From the NCBI RefSeq assembly GCF_000006565.2, contig NC_031480.1, positions 1,690,144 through 1,754,143 on the forward strand: a DNA stretch of 64,000 nucleotides, read 5' to 3'. This document shows positions 48,531-59,310 of this stretch, in pieces. Every line of letters begins with the position of its first letter. Position 1 is the stretch's first letter. The position numbers and the translations under genes are program-made. Source of the stretch: Toxoplasma gondii ME49. Its lineage: Eukaryota; Apicomplexa; Conoidasida; Eucoccidiorida; Sarcocystidae. Below the pieces are notes generated by a model, which was not told the DNA's origin, made no database searches, and saw only the letters and a program-made list of their open reading frames with translations.

Positions 48531-49263
48531 GACAGATATGCTTTTAGATAGGTGCAATTCCTTCTCCAAAGTACTGGAAGTAGAACTGGCGCTGTCCACG
48601 CGACAGAAAGAGCTTTTCCCTGTTGTCTGCAGAGGATTTTAGCACTGACTTCATTCCAATTATGAATGTTCGCACGGCCACTGTTTTTGTTCGTTCAATT
48701 CACATGACATCATCATTTTGAATTGACAAAAATTGAAAAGATCGGCAGCGTGTGCTTCGACACCAGACAACGTTTTCGCAGCTCTTTTGGTTTCAAAGTT
48801 TTCTAAAGACCACCGCCTCATGAAAGCCTTTACTTTTCGCGGAAAAAAGGAAACCAATTACCGTCCATTTCTATCTACAGCAAGACATGTTTAGAAGAAG
48901 ACAACGATCTTCAGAACCGAAAGCGAATTCCACTTGTCCTCGTCTTGACTACCGAAGAGCCCTCTCTGTCGTTGTTCGAGTGAAACCTGGTTCCCCGTCC
49001 TCGGATTTTACGAAAAGCTTTCCTTGGCAAACATTCGTTTTCCCTGTGCTCTGTCAGAGTCACCGTTGTCTTTCTGCTTTTCGTACCTCCCTTCTCTCAT
49101 TTCCTTTCCTTGCTTCATACTCAGCACCATGTTTCTCAGATTCCTCATCTTTGGACCTTCCCCTTGTACCGTCCTATCTCTTTCTCTCTTATCCATTTCC
49201 TTCTGTCTTTTCCTCTCTCTTCTCTGTCTCTCTCTGTCTCTCTTTCTCCAGTTTCGCGTCGTC

Positions 49264-51831
49264 CTAGTCGGAGCCGGTCTCCTCGCTTTCTGCGGTGTCT
49301 GCATGCAAGCCTTCTCCCAGGTCGACGTCTCTCGTCTCTGTCTCTGACAGGCGGTTGCGCTTTCTCCTCTTTTCGGTCTCTCCTTCCTTGTCCGTCTCTC
49401 CTTTCTTCCTTTTCTGCTTCTCGGATCTCTTCGCATGCCTGGGTGTCAGGTTGCTTCCCGATGACTGTTCCGCGTCAGGTTCCCTCTGCAGCTGTTGCGC
49501 TTCTACTCTTCGCTCGACGCATGCGCATGCTTCGTCTTCCTCTATTCCATTCGCGTTCTCCGCGAGACTCTGTGCCTCTACACTCTTCGTCTCGGTTTCC
49601 GCTTCCTTGTCGCATCCCTTTCCATTCTTCTGGCTTTTTGTCTCCCTCGACTCTTCACTCTCTTCTTCTGCTTCTCTGCGCCGCGCTGTGACCTCCTTTG
49701 CTTCTTCGGCACCCTCCTCTCTGCTGACGTTCTTGGCCTCCTCCAAATCGACGTCTGCAGGTATTTCGTCTTCCCCCTCGACCTCTGTTTCCTCTCCGTC
49801 CTCCCTCCTCGTCTCTTCCTTCTGTGTCGCGCTCTCCTTCTCTCTCTTCCTCTCTTGCTTCTTCTGCTTCTTTTTCTCCTTCTTTTTCTCCTTCTTTTTC
49901 TCCTTCTTCTGCTTCTTCCTCTCTTTCTGCGTCTCCACCCTGTTTGTTTCCTCCTCTCTCTCGTCTCTGTTCTGCTCTGGCGCTGCTGCGTTCTCTGCTG
50001 CGTCCTCGATGTGCAAACATGTCTCTCTGTTCATCTGCGCTTCTCTCTTGAGTCTCCTCGCCTCCTCTCGGGCAAACTGTTTCTGGAGTTGCTGTCCCCA
50101 GGACCCACCCATGGAGAGCCTGCCTTTGTGGTACTGCAGGTCTTCGCTCGTTTTCTTCCTCAGCTTCACCCGCGCGCTTTCTTCCGCGAGTTTCTCTCTC
50201 GCCTTTTCGGCATTTCTGCGTCGCTGCATGACCTTCGCCGCCCCCTTCGCCTTCCTGTCTGCCTCGTACGTCCGCAGGACCAGCCGCCTTTCCACCGTGA
50301 ACGCACACTGCAGAAAACGACGGAGCGCAGAGAAGAAAGGCCAACCGACAGCTGCGAAACAGGCTCGCGAGGAAAAGAAGGAAACGAAGGAAAAGAAGGA
50401 GTCGCCCAGGAAGACAAACGCGAGACCCGGGCACCACACATGACCGACTAGAGAGCGACAGAAAAAGGGGAGCAGAAGCGAGGCGCAGAGACCCCAGGGA
50501 AAAGGTGAGAGATGGGAGAGAGGACAGCGACGCGGAACGTAGAGAGTCAGAGAGAACAAATAAGGAATCCGAGAGGAAGACTAGAGAATGCGAGAAAAAA
50601 GAAGAGGAGAGAGTCAGAGAGAACAAATAAGGAATCCGAGAGGAAGACTAGAGAATGCGAGAAAAAAGAAGAGGAGAGAGTCAGAGAGAACAAATAAGGA
50701 ATCCGAGAGGAAGACTAGAGAATGCGAGAAAAAAGAAGAGGAGAGAGTCAGAGAGAACAAATAAGGAATCCGAGAGGAAGACTAGAGAATGCGAGAAAAA
50801 AGAAGAGGAGAGAGTCAGAGAGAACAAATAAGGAATCCGAGAGGAAGACTAGAGAATGCGAGAAAAAAGAAGAGGAGAGAGTCAGAGAGAACAAATAAGG
50901 AATCCGAGAGGAAGACTAGAGAATGCGAGAAAAAAGAAGAGGAGAGAGTCAGAGAGAACAAATAAGGAATCCGAGAGGAAGACTAGAGAATGCGAGAAAA
51001 AAGAAGAGGAGAGAGTCAGAGAGAACAAATAAGGAATCCGAGAGGAAGACTAGAGAATGCGAGAAAAAAGAAGAGGAGAGAGTCAGAGAGAACAAATAAG
51101 GAATCCGAGAGGAAGACTAGAGAATGCGAGAAAAAAGAAGAGGAGAGAGTCAGAGAGAACAAATAAGGAATCCGAGAGGAAGACTAGAGAATGCGAGAAA
51201 AAAGAAGAGGAGAGAGTCAGAGAGAACAAATAAGGAATCCGAGAGGAAGACTAGAGAATACGAGAAAAAAGAAGAGGAGAGAGTCAGAGAGAACAAATAA
51301 GGAATCCGAGAGGAAGACTAGAGAATGCGAGAAAAAAGAAGAGGAGAGAGTCAGAGAGAACAAATAAGGAATCCGAGAGGAAGACTAGAGAATGCGAGAA
51401 AAAAGAAGAGGAGAGAGTCAGAGAGAACAAATAAGGAATCCGAGAGGAAGACTAGAGAATGCGAGAAAAAAGAAGAGGAGAGAGTCAGAGAGAACAAATA
51501 AGGAATCCGAGAGGAAGAAACAGAAGAACGTGTGACAGAAAAGCAAGGGAACCTCGAAAAACGAACCTTGTGTATTTCATTTGGATGGACGCCGAGAAAC
51601 GCAGCAACTTTGTAAAGGAGCATGAGATAAGTAACAGGCAAGTATCCTGCAAAGACAGAAACAAACGACAGTTTCGCCCAGATGCGCAACGACCCCCGCG
51701 TAAATTCGCGCCATCGCCAGCCTCGAAAGCGTGTACAAAACTTCAGTGGACAGAACGAAAATGCCAGCGCCGATCGGGAAAAGCGCAAGAAAGGTATAGG
51801 CAAAGAAAGACTCACGGGAGCCGGCAGGCAT
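49264..51831 (-). CDS. unrecognised Lys/Glu-rich protein with a conserved-looking N-terminus
   Basis: I do not recognise this gene. Exons 51831-51816 (16 nt), 51646-51567 and 50307-49264 join in phase to 379 residues. The start reads MPAGS followed by RYLPVTYLMLLYKVAAFLGV and HPNEIHKCAFTVERRLVLRT, then turns into a basic helix (RRRNAEKAREKLAEESARVK) ending near SMGGSWGQQLQKQFAREEAR. The last ~230 residues are low-complexity Lys/Glu. The shape, a short folded N-terminus plus long charged tail, suits a nuclear or nucleolar protein, but that is inference only. The first exon was chosen because GTGAGT follows it and its phase fits; a longer frame upstream through the same bases is possible. The gene is bracketed by NOC3 and the TAF1B candidate on the same strand. 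Confidence 0.6.
50541..51528. repeat. 67-bp tandem repeat, about 15 copies
   Basis: The word GTCAGAGAGAACAAATAAGG recurs every 67 bp from 50546 to 51484. The copies are almost identical; one near 51257 has GAATACGAG instead of GAATGCGAG. It fills most of the second intron of the unrecognised minus-strand gene, whose sense strand is therefore CT-rich here. Since 67 is not a multiple of three, it is not a coding repeat. Confidence 0.95.
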
Positions 51832-52256
51832 GCGCAAACCAAGAAGAGACTGCGCGCTGTGTCTATCTACAGACCGACGTCCAAAACAGGCAGACAGCCA
51901 TAAAATTTGGACACAGAAACAGATCAAAAAGCATACATGCAAAGGCCCACTTTCACACACAGATAGAGGCATACATGCATGCGTGAGCATATGCATTTAC
52001 AGATACGCGTATATTCTTGCAGGGAGTTTCGCAGTCAAATCAAAATACTCGAATACTCGCATCTAGTTGTGTCAATATGCACCGACCCGTATACTCCTAC
52101 ACGTGTATATATATGTATATATATATGTATATATGTACATATAAACGCATTTACCGATCTATCTATCTATCTATATACATGTATATCTATATCTACCTAT
52201 CTATCTATATACATATCTATCTATCTATATATATTTATTTCTTTATCTACATCTAT
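51832..52256. other. short spacer with simple repeats
   Basis: The spacer lies between the 3' end of the TAF1B candidate and the next gene on the same strand. Most of 52085-52275 is CTAT/TA simple repeat, so the promoter of the small gene would have to lie in about 250 bp. Confidence 0.5.
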
Positions 52257-52275
52257 CTATCTATATGCATATGTA
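52085..52275. repeat. (CTAT)n/(TA)n simple repeat
   Basis: Repeated CTATCTAT and TATATACAT units run into the last codons of the TAF1B candidate and supply its stop codon. Confidence 0.85.
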
Positions 52276-55200
52276 TGTAAATGTATATACACGTCTTTAC
52301 GTGCCCGAATGTATACGCTGTCATCTGCGGCTTGCATTTGGTTGGATGGATAGTGCGATTTGGAGAACGAGTTTCTGTCCATTGAAAGCGACGACTTCTG
52401 TTTACCGTCCTGTATCGCTCGGCCGTCGAGGGCGGGTGGCAGACGTCGCGCACCGCCAGTGAGCAAGCCTTCTTCGAGGAAGAACTGGGGAACCAGGAAC
52501 TTTGGACTTCCTTGCTTTTCTTGCTGCACAAAGATCTCTCGGGAGACATCGTCCTGCTCTCTCTCCCCTCCCCCTTCGCTGCGAGCAGGCCGGCTCTCTC
52601 TGCTGCCTGGGCGCGGCTCGTCACTTGTCAGTGAACGAGCGCCTTCTCCCGTACCCGACGCGAAAGAAGAAGAGGACGCGAAAGAAGAAGAGGAAGTCGA
52701 ATCACGGATCGAAAAAGGAAAGGGAACTGCAAGATATTCAGGCGGCAGCTGGGCACCAGCGAGGGCGAGGAACCGCACAGCCAAGAGTTCAGCCACTGAA
52801 GAAGAAGAGAAAGAAGAGAGAGAAAACTTGGAGGAGGAGAGACTGGACTTCACTTCTTGTACGTGGACAAGAGGATCTCCTATCCACTGCCAGGTCTCCT
52901 CTCGGTTCGATGAAGAACTCGAAAAAGGAAAAGGAGACGCAGGTGCGACAGGAAGAAAGGGAAGCGGCTGGAGTGTGTCGGCCGCCTGACCTGCTCGTGA
53001 GCGTTTCACACATTTCTTCTTTTCTCGAGACTTGTCTCTCTTTTCTCGCGACTTGTCTCTCTTTTCTCGCGACTTGTCTCTCTTTTCTCGCGAGCAGTCG
53101 CCGCGGTGTCCGCTTTCCTGCCTTCTCTCCGCCCTCTGTTCTCTCTCCTCTGCAGCCTCTTGAACTGCCGCGTGGACGGCGCATGCAGCCTCTCCCGCCG
53201 CATCCTCGAGAGCCTCCGCAAGCGAAGCGAAAGGCAGACTCGAATTCTCTCCTCCGTCGCCAAATCCTCTTCTCTCTCCCCTGGATCCCCTGGATCCTCT
53301 GTCTCGTCCTTCTCTTCTTCCTCTTGTCTGTTTCCTCGTCCTCTCTTCGCCGTCAGACAGGGACTCCGTGCGCTTGTCTCCTCCGAGGCTTCTCCTGGAC
53401 GACGACTCACAACGACGCCACACTCCTCCCTCTTCAGCTTCCCCTCCTCTTCCATCTCCTCTTCCGTCTCCTCGTTCGTCTTCTCGTTCGTCTTCACTTT
53501 CGTCTCCTCGTTCGTCTTCAGTTTCGTTTTCAGTTTCGTCTGAACTTGCAGAGAGGTCGTTCCTCCTCGTCAGCGAGGCCGTGGTGGCAGCGTCGGCGGT
53601 TCGAAATCTCGGTCGATTCAGAAGGAACTTTTTCAGGCGTCTGTGCAACTGCCGTCTGCTTCGCCCACTCAAATCCAGGAAGGGATGAAGCTGAAGAATG
53701 TGCGAGAGAGACGGAGAAAGGAAAGACGAGAGCGGGGAGGCTGAGCAGGCAGCGACAGTTCCTCGCGCGTCGAGTGGTGCAGCGGGCAGCGACGCAGAGA
53801 TCCGCAACCCAGAAAACAACTGGAAATTTGTTGGCATTTGAGACAAAAACGCGCGCTCAAAAACCATCTCTCGATGCAACAAACCCAACAGTCTCTGCCA
53901 CAGGAGACGCTTCGTCTCCACCAGTCCGTCCGTTGCTGGAGGAGGCGCGCGACCGCAGCGGTTTGACTTCTTCGCGTTCTTCGCGGAAGCGACGTCTCCT
54001 CTGAATACGAAGCGTTCTTCCTCGGACGTCTCTCCGCCTTCGTCGCCAGGCGGTCGCTCACCCTCTCTGGGCAGCACTGCCGGGGACGACAGAGAGGAGA
54101 CCGGAAGAGCGAACGGCGCCTCAAACGCGAAGGAGCGCAGCGCGTCGCGCTCCATCAAGCCGAAGAACAGAGACAGGTCCTCCAGCTCAGATGCACACCA
54201 AATCCCCGCTTTCTCGAGTCCAGGAAAGAGGGCGCCCAAACGAGACGAAGAGCGCGAAGAAGACGGAGAATTCGAAGACGCAGAAAATGAAGCAGAAACA
54301 TACGGAGGCGCTGAAGGAGACGCCGTTTCAGAGACAGACGAGGCGGGGGTGGACGGGTGAGAGAGACGCCAGCATGCGCAGAGAGACCGCAAACCTGAGA
54401 GTCCAGACTCACAGTCCACCGGCGTCTGAGCATCCACAAGGCTGCGCAGAAAAGCCAGTGGCAACGCAGACACCAAGGGCGACGAAGCAGGTGAGCACCC
54501 AGCTCGAGACGAAGACGATGATGAAGATGAACTAGATGGAGAAGAAGGATGAGAGAACGAGGCAGAATGATGAGGACACCGAGCTGGCGCGCCTAAGGCG
54601 CTTCTCTGCCCTTCGGCAAGCCGAAAGGCCAAGAAGCGTTCGAGCGCCTCATCTGGCGACGAAACAGGAGAAGAAGACGAAGGAGAAGAAGACGAAGGAG
54701 AAGAAGACGGAGAAGAAGAGGAAGGAGGATAAAAGGCAGAGAGGAGACAGGCGAAGAGACAGCAGAATATGTCCATAAGCTGGATAAGAAGACCGAAGGC
54801 TGCTCGACCTGAGCGGCGCCATCCAACGGCCGCAGTGGGGACATCGAAGGAAATCAGCAGATAGTGTTTTGCCTTGTTCGTTTCGCAGTTTGAAGCTCCT
54901 CTTTGTCGCTGGTTCGTTCGTTCTGCCCCAGAGGAAATGTGACGAAGGAGTCGAGCTCGAACGGAGATCGGCACCAAAGGAAGCAGATCCATCTCCCCTG
55001 CTGCTGTACGCCAGATCCAGCATCCCTTCTGCTCTTTTTCTTCTGCCTCACTCGCTGCGTCGGTCTCTGTTCTCGCGCATCGATTTCCCTCTCTCCTGGC
55101 GTCTTCTCCGTTGCCGTCTTGCTGCTCTTCTCCGCCCCCGTCGTCTGCACCAGGTCCATTCTCGTCACCTTCCTTCTCTGCGTCTCCCTCTGCTGGATCG

Positions 55201-58200
55201 GCCTTCTCCGGGGCTCCCTTCTCTCTGTCTGCCTCCGCAACGCCCCCTTCCTGCCCAGGCGCCGTGGACCGCCTCCGCTCTCCCCAGAGGTGCGCCACCC
55301 AGGCGTCGCGCGTCGAGTCAAAGCGCAGCGAAGCCCCCGAGAGAGCGAAGCAGACCAGGTGAACTTCTGCAGCGTCTTCTTCGTCGGTCTCGGCTGTCGC
55401 TCCGCTCTCAGCCATGTCACACCGAGATTCTCCCCTCGTCGCACTCGCGGCGCAGGCGCCAGTCGACAGAGACGGAGACGACGCAGGCGACGGAAGCAAA
55501 GAAGACGCAGAAAACACCGAGGAACGTCGAAGAGACGAAGACTGCGGAGGAGCACCGTGAGAAGAAGACTGAGGCGAGGAAGACGCACATGTGGACGGAG
55601 AGCGAGGAGAAGAAGACGAAGAGGACGTGAGCTCGGGAGGGAAGGACAAATGAGGCTGGGAGCAGCATATCGGCCACAGGAGACGCGCCGCGATCAGTAC
55701 AGCTGCGCCGACAGCGACGGGTGCAGGGAATTTCTTGAAACAGAAGGCGCCGAGGACCGCAGCCATCGACCTCGAAGCTGCAGAGACGCCCGAGGTCGCG
55801 AGACTCGCAGCGCGAAGTACTTGGCGTCGTCCTTTCAGGTCTGCTTCGCTCATGTCTCCACCCTCGGAGTCACTTGTCGAGAACGTCGAAGCTTCACTCT
55901 CATCCAACGCGAAACGCGACCGCGAGTCCTCTTCCGCAGATGCGAACGACGACGAATCAGATGTCAGAGAAGGCGACAAAGTTGGAGACGAAACAGAAGA
56001 GAAGCGAGAAGAGGAAGAAGAGCAAGTGAACTTGGAGTGTGTGGTTGCGGTCTCGGGTGTTCGGCGCTTTCTCTGCGTAGCATCGGCCGTCGCAGCGTCC
56101 CCTTCATCAGCTCCCGTCGCTCTGCCGGACCCGATACCGGTCGACCTTTTCGTCTTTCCTTCTCTGTTTCTTTTCGCGAGCCTTCGTCGCCTCCTCGCTC
56201 GCCACCGTGCATGCGCCGCCTCCTCCGCCTCCAGCCAGTCAAGGAGACGGAGGGCAAGGAGGGCAACGAGCGGCGCGGCGCCTGGAGAGCCTCCGCGAGC
56301 GAAAACTGCATGCGCGAGGCGGGGGAGCAGCGCGCGGGCCGGCGCGGGGTGTATGTACACGCCGACTGAGTGGACGAGGAAGGCGGCGGCGCGGTGGATG
56401 AGGGCGGCAGATGGAAAGCGAGAAATCTGGAAAGCGGACGCGAAACTCGAGAGTCGGTGCGAAGGATGCAGAGGAAAGGAGCCGTAGACGCCGCAGGAGG
56501 CGAAGAGCGCAGGCGGAAGGTGCCTGGGCAGAGACAGCAGAGGCAGGGCGTCCTGAAAACGCGAAAACAGAGGTCACCCGTGGAATTAGAGAGAAGAGAG
56601 CGAGGAGCATGCGAAACAGCAACGGAAAAAACGAGAGACAGGAGACAGAGGCAAGTCCCTTTGGCAGACAGGACAGAACACCGTCGAACAGGAAACGACA
56701 AAAACAGAGGCGAGACACAACCCGAAGAGGCAGGCAAGAGGAACTGGCACTCGATCCAGGAAAGCGAAAACGCAATCCGGCGAGAGTGAACCGACTAGCT
56801 CACCGTGAGGAGGAGACAAAGAACATCCCTCGCCGTGACCGCGAGGCGACAGTTGAGAAGCGCAATCCAGAGAATGGCGAGGAGTAGAGAAAAGTCGATC
56901 GGCGGAAGTTCGTCGGGCAACCATGGGTCGAAGAGACGCGAAGAGAGAAGAAGGCTTTCTGCGGTCGAAACTTCCCCACTGTCTCTTCTCGACGAAGCTC
57001 TCGCAGAAACGAGCTCCTTCGACACCGTTTCTCCCCTTCCTGCTCCTTCGTCCACCTCTCCCGACGACAAGACAGACCCACAGAGAGCGAGCGAGGAAGA
57101 AGACGAAGAAGAAGCAGGAGACGACGAAGACGAAGAAGAAGCAGGAGACGACGAAGACGAAGAAGCAGAAGGAGACGGACAGAGTGCCTGGGGAGAGGCT
57201 GCGGCAGTTGCGTTTTGCGGCTTTTCTGTCTCTTGGTCTTCACTTTCTAGGTGTTGCGCGAGAAGCGAAAAGGCTGCTCGGACGGCGACAGTTCGCAGCG
57301 CTCGCAGGCGCCTCTCGGGGTGGAGAGCTTGACTGTGTCTCGCGGTTTCGACTTTTCCTTTTTCTCCGTTCCTCTCCGCCGTCGGTCCCGTTCTGTCTCC
57401 TCCCGCCGCTGTGTCGACCCGTCCACCGGCGACGCGAGCCTGCAGGAGGCACTTCTCCAGTTTCGCGGCCTCTTCCTCCATCTGCTCTCTGATGCCTCCC
57501 GATTTCTGCCTGCTCTTTCTCTTCTCTGTTTGCGCTTGCTTGTCTGCGCCGTCCCTTCCTTTCGCTTCCGCGTCCTCGCCTGCCCCTCCGCTGCGTTCCA
57601 GGCGGCGGTGCCTCAGAAGCTTCACGAGCTGCGCCGAGGAGACGACAGTCAGCCAGGGAGGGAGAAGGACGAAGGAGGCGAGTGGCGGGATCTCCTGCCT
57701 TCGCTTCTCTTCTCCTGTGCTTCTCGCTTTCGCGCGACTTCTACCTGGAAGCGAAGCGACGGCTGAAGACGACGAAGGCAAGGAAGACCGGGAAGAAGAG
57801 AACGAGGAAATCGAAGAAGCCGCAGAGTGGACAGAGTTCCACTCTGTCGACGACGCGTTCGAAGTCTCGACTGGGAGACAGGGTCCGAGAGCGAGAATCG
57901 CAGCTTGATCCGCCGTCAGTGCAACAGACTCGCCACTGGCTCCCCCTCTGTCTCCTTTGTCTTCCGAGTCAGGAAGGCGAGGGAGGCGGAGTGAAGAGCT
58001 GGAAGTCGGCTTCGAGGAAGCAAGACAAGAGTGGGCCTTTCCTGTCCTCTGCGACTTCTCCACCGTCTGAAAAACCTCAGCCAGATCCTGCGAACGCGAA
58101 CCGGCAGACGCTTCGCGCATGCGAAAAGCATGCAGAAGGAAGAACGGATCGCTGCTCAGGGAGGAACAGTCAGGAAAGAGGGAAGATCCGAGAGAGAGAC

Positions 58201-59277
58201 GATCCGGGACCGCAGGAACGAGCGCTTGCGTCGCCACCGACTCCAGATCGTTCGAGTCTGCGAACGTTGTGTTTTCTTCCTTCTGCGTTCTTCGTCTCTT
58301 TTGCGAGGCGTGGACGGCCGCCTCCGCTTTCTCCCTCTGTCGTCGCTCTGCGTCGTTCGACACCGCAGCAGCCCACAGAAGAAGAGCGCGAGAAAACGGC
58401 AGAGACAAATACTTGCGAAAGAGAGCTGACGAGGAAGAGGCCTGCAGCAGAGAGGTGCAAGCCGAACGCGGCCCGGCAGAGACGGCGAGAAACGCCGCTC
58501 GACGGACGCGCGTCCAGAAACTCCTGCGCTTCGTTCTGTGGCTGCATAGAGAGCCGACTGCGTCTGGCGCGTTCGTCGACTCTTCGCTTGCTCGTCTGCA
58601 CCCTCTCGCCTCAGCGATTGTCTTCTCTCCCGCCGCCTCTGTCGCACCCGGCAAAACGACAGGATCTCCACTTGCCGGTTCCGGCTGCGGTGTACATACA
58701 CCCGGGAGGGCGAGGGCAGTCGGCGGCGCTGGCAGAGGCTCGCGGGCACCGCCGGTCTCAGCCTGGGCAAGCTCGTGCTGTCCTTCATGGACGAGGTAGC
58801 GGAAGAGAAGAGCGAGAAAGTCATGTTCGTAGATCGCGTCGATCTGCAGAAAACGCAAACGCTGCACAGGCAAGGAAAGAGATCTACACAGAAGACGCAA
58901 GAGAGAAAGTGATGGAGAAACAGAGGGAGGGAGAGAGGGAGAGAGGGAGAGAGGAAGAGAGACAGAAAGAAGACGGGAAGAGACAGCTGGAGAAAGAGCT
59001 GGCTGAAGAGATGAAGGAACAGAAAAGACGAGAGCCAGCGACACCCTGGAGAAGGTGAAGAGGCGCGTGAGTTGTCTTCGAACGCTTATCACAGAGGGGC
59101 CTTCTTCGGCAAGCAACGCCTCTCATGCAGCGAAAGAAACGCCGGATGCACAAGAAAACAACGAAGCGCCCACACAGATCCATAGATGCGGACAGCGAAC
59201 CAGCCCACGCAATACAATTCAATACATATATGCATATATTCCGCCTCGCTCTTTATCTCCATACCTATATCTATATC

Positions 59278-59310
<33 letters not shown>

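Larger units (their letters stand above)
47112..49263. other. NOC3 upstream region and 3' flank of the next gene
   Basis: No gene is supported. A GA-rich stretch (AGAGAAAGAGAAAGAG) runs at about 47800-47885 and a TA tract at 48473-48530. Frames open on both strands near 47150-47690 overlap the NOC3 5' end but show no splice site that extends the protein convincingly. Confidence 0.45.

Noticed and set aside
50512..51528. 67-bp repeat array considered as a CRISPR or coding repeat
   Set aside because: Units abut directly with no variable spacers, the host is a eukaryote, and 67 is not a multiple of three, so it is a non-coding tandem repeat.
51577..51996. Minus-strand frame with a membrane-like helix (SFFAYTFLALFPIGAGIFVL)
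   Set aside because: It would need a 20-nt intron to continue. Splicing at the GTGAGT immediately before it, 51816 to 51646, keeps phase and gives a coherent N-terminus, so the hydrophobic stretch is read as intron.
54903..56369. 488-codon plus-strand ORF
   Set aside because: It is the antisense shadow of the last TAF1B-candidate exon: very Arg-rich, with no motif, ATG context or splice structure.
57682..59058. 458-codon plus-strand ORF opposite the TAF1B-candidate exon
   Set aside because: It is antisense to an exon whose splice sites and phase fit on both sides, and it is Arg/Ser-rich noise of the kind produced by reverse-complementing Glu/Ser-rich coding DNA.
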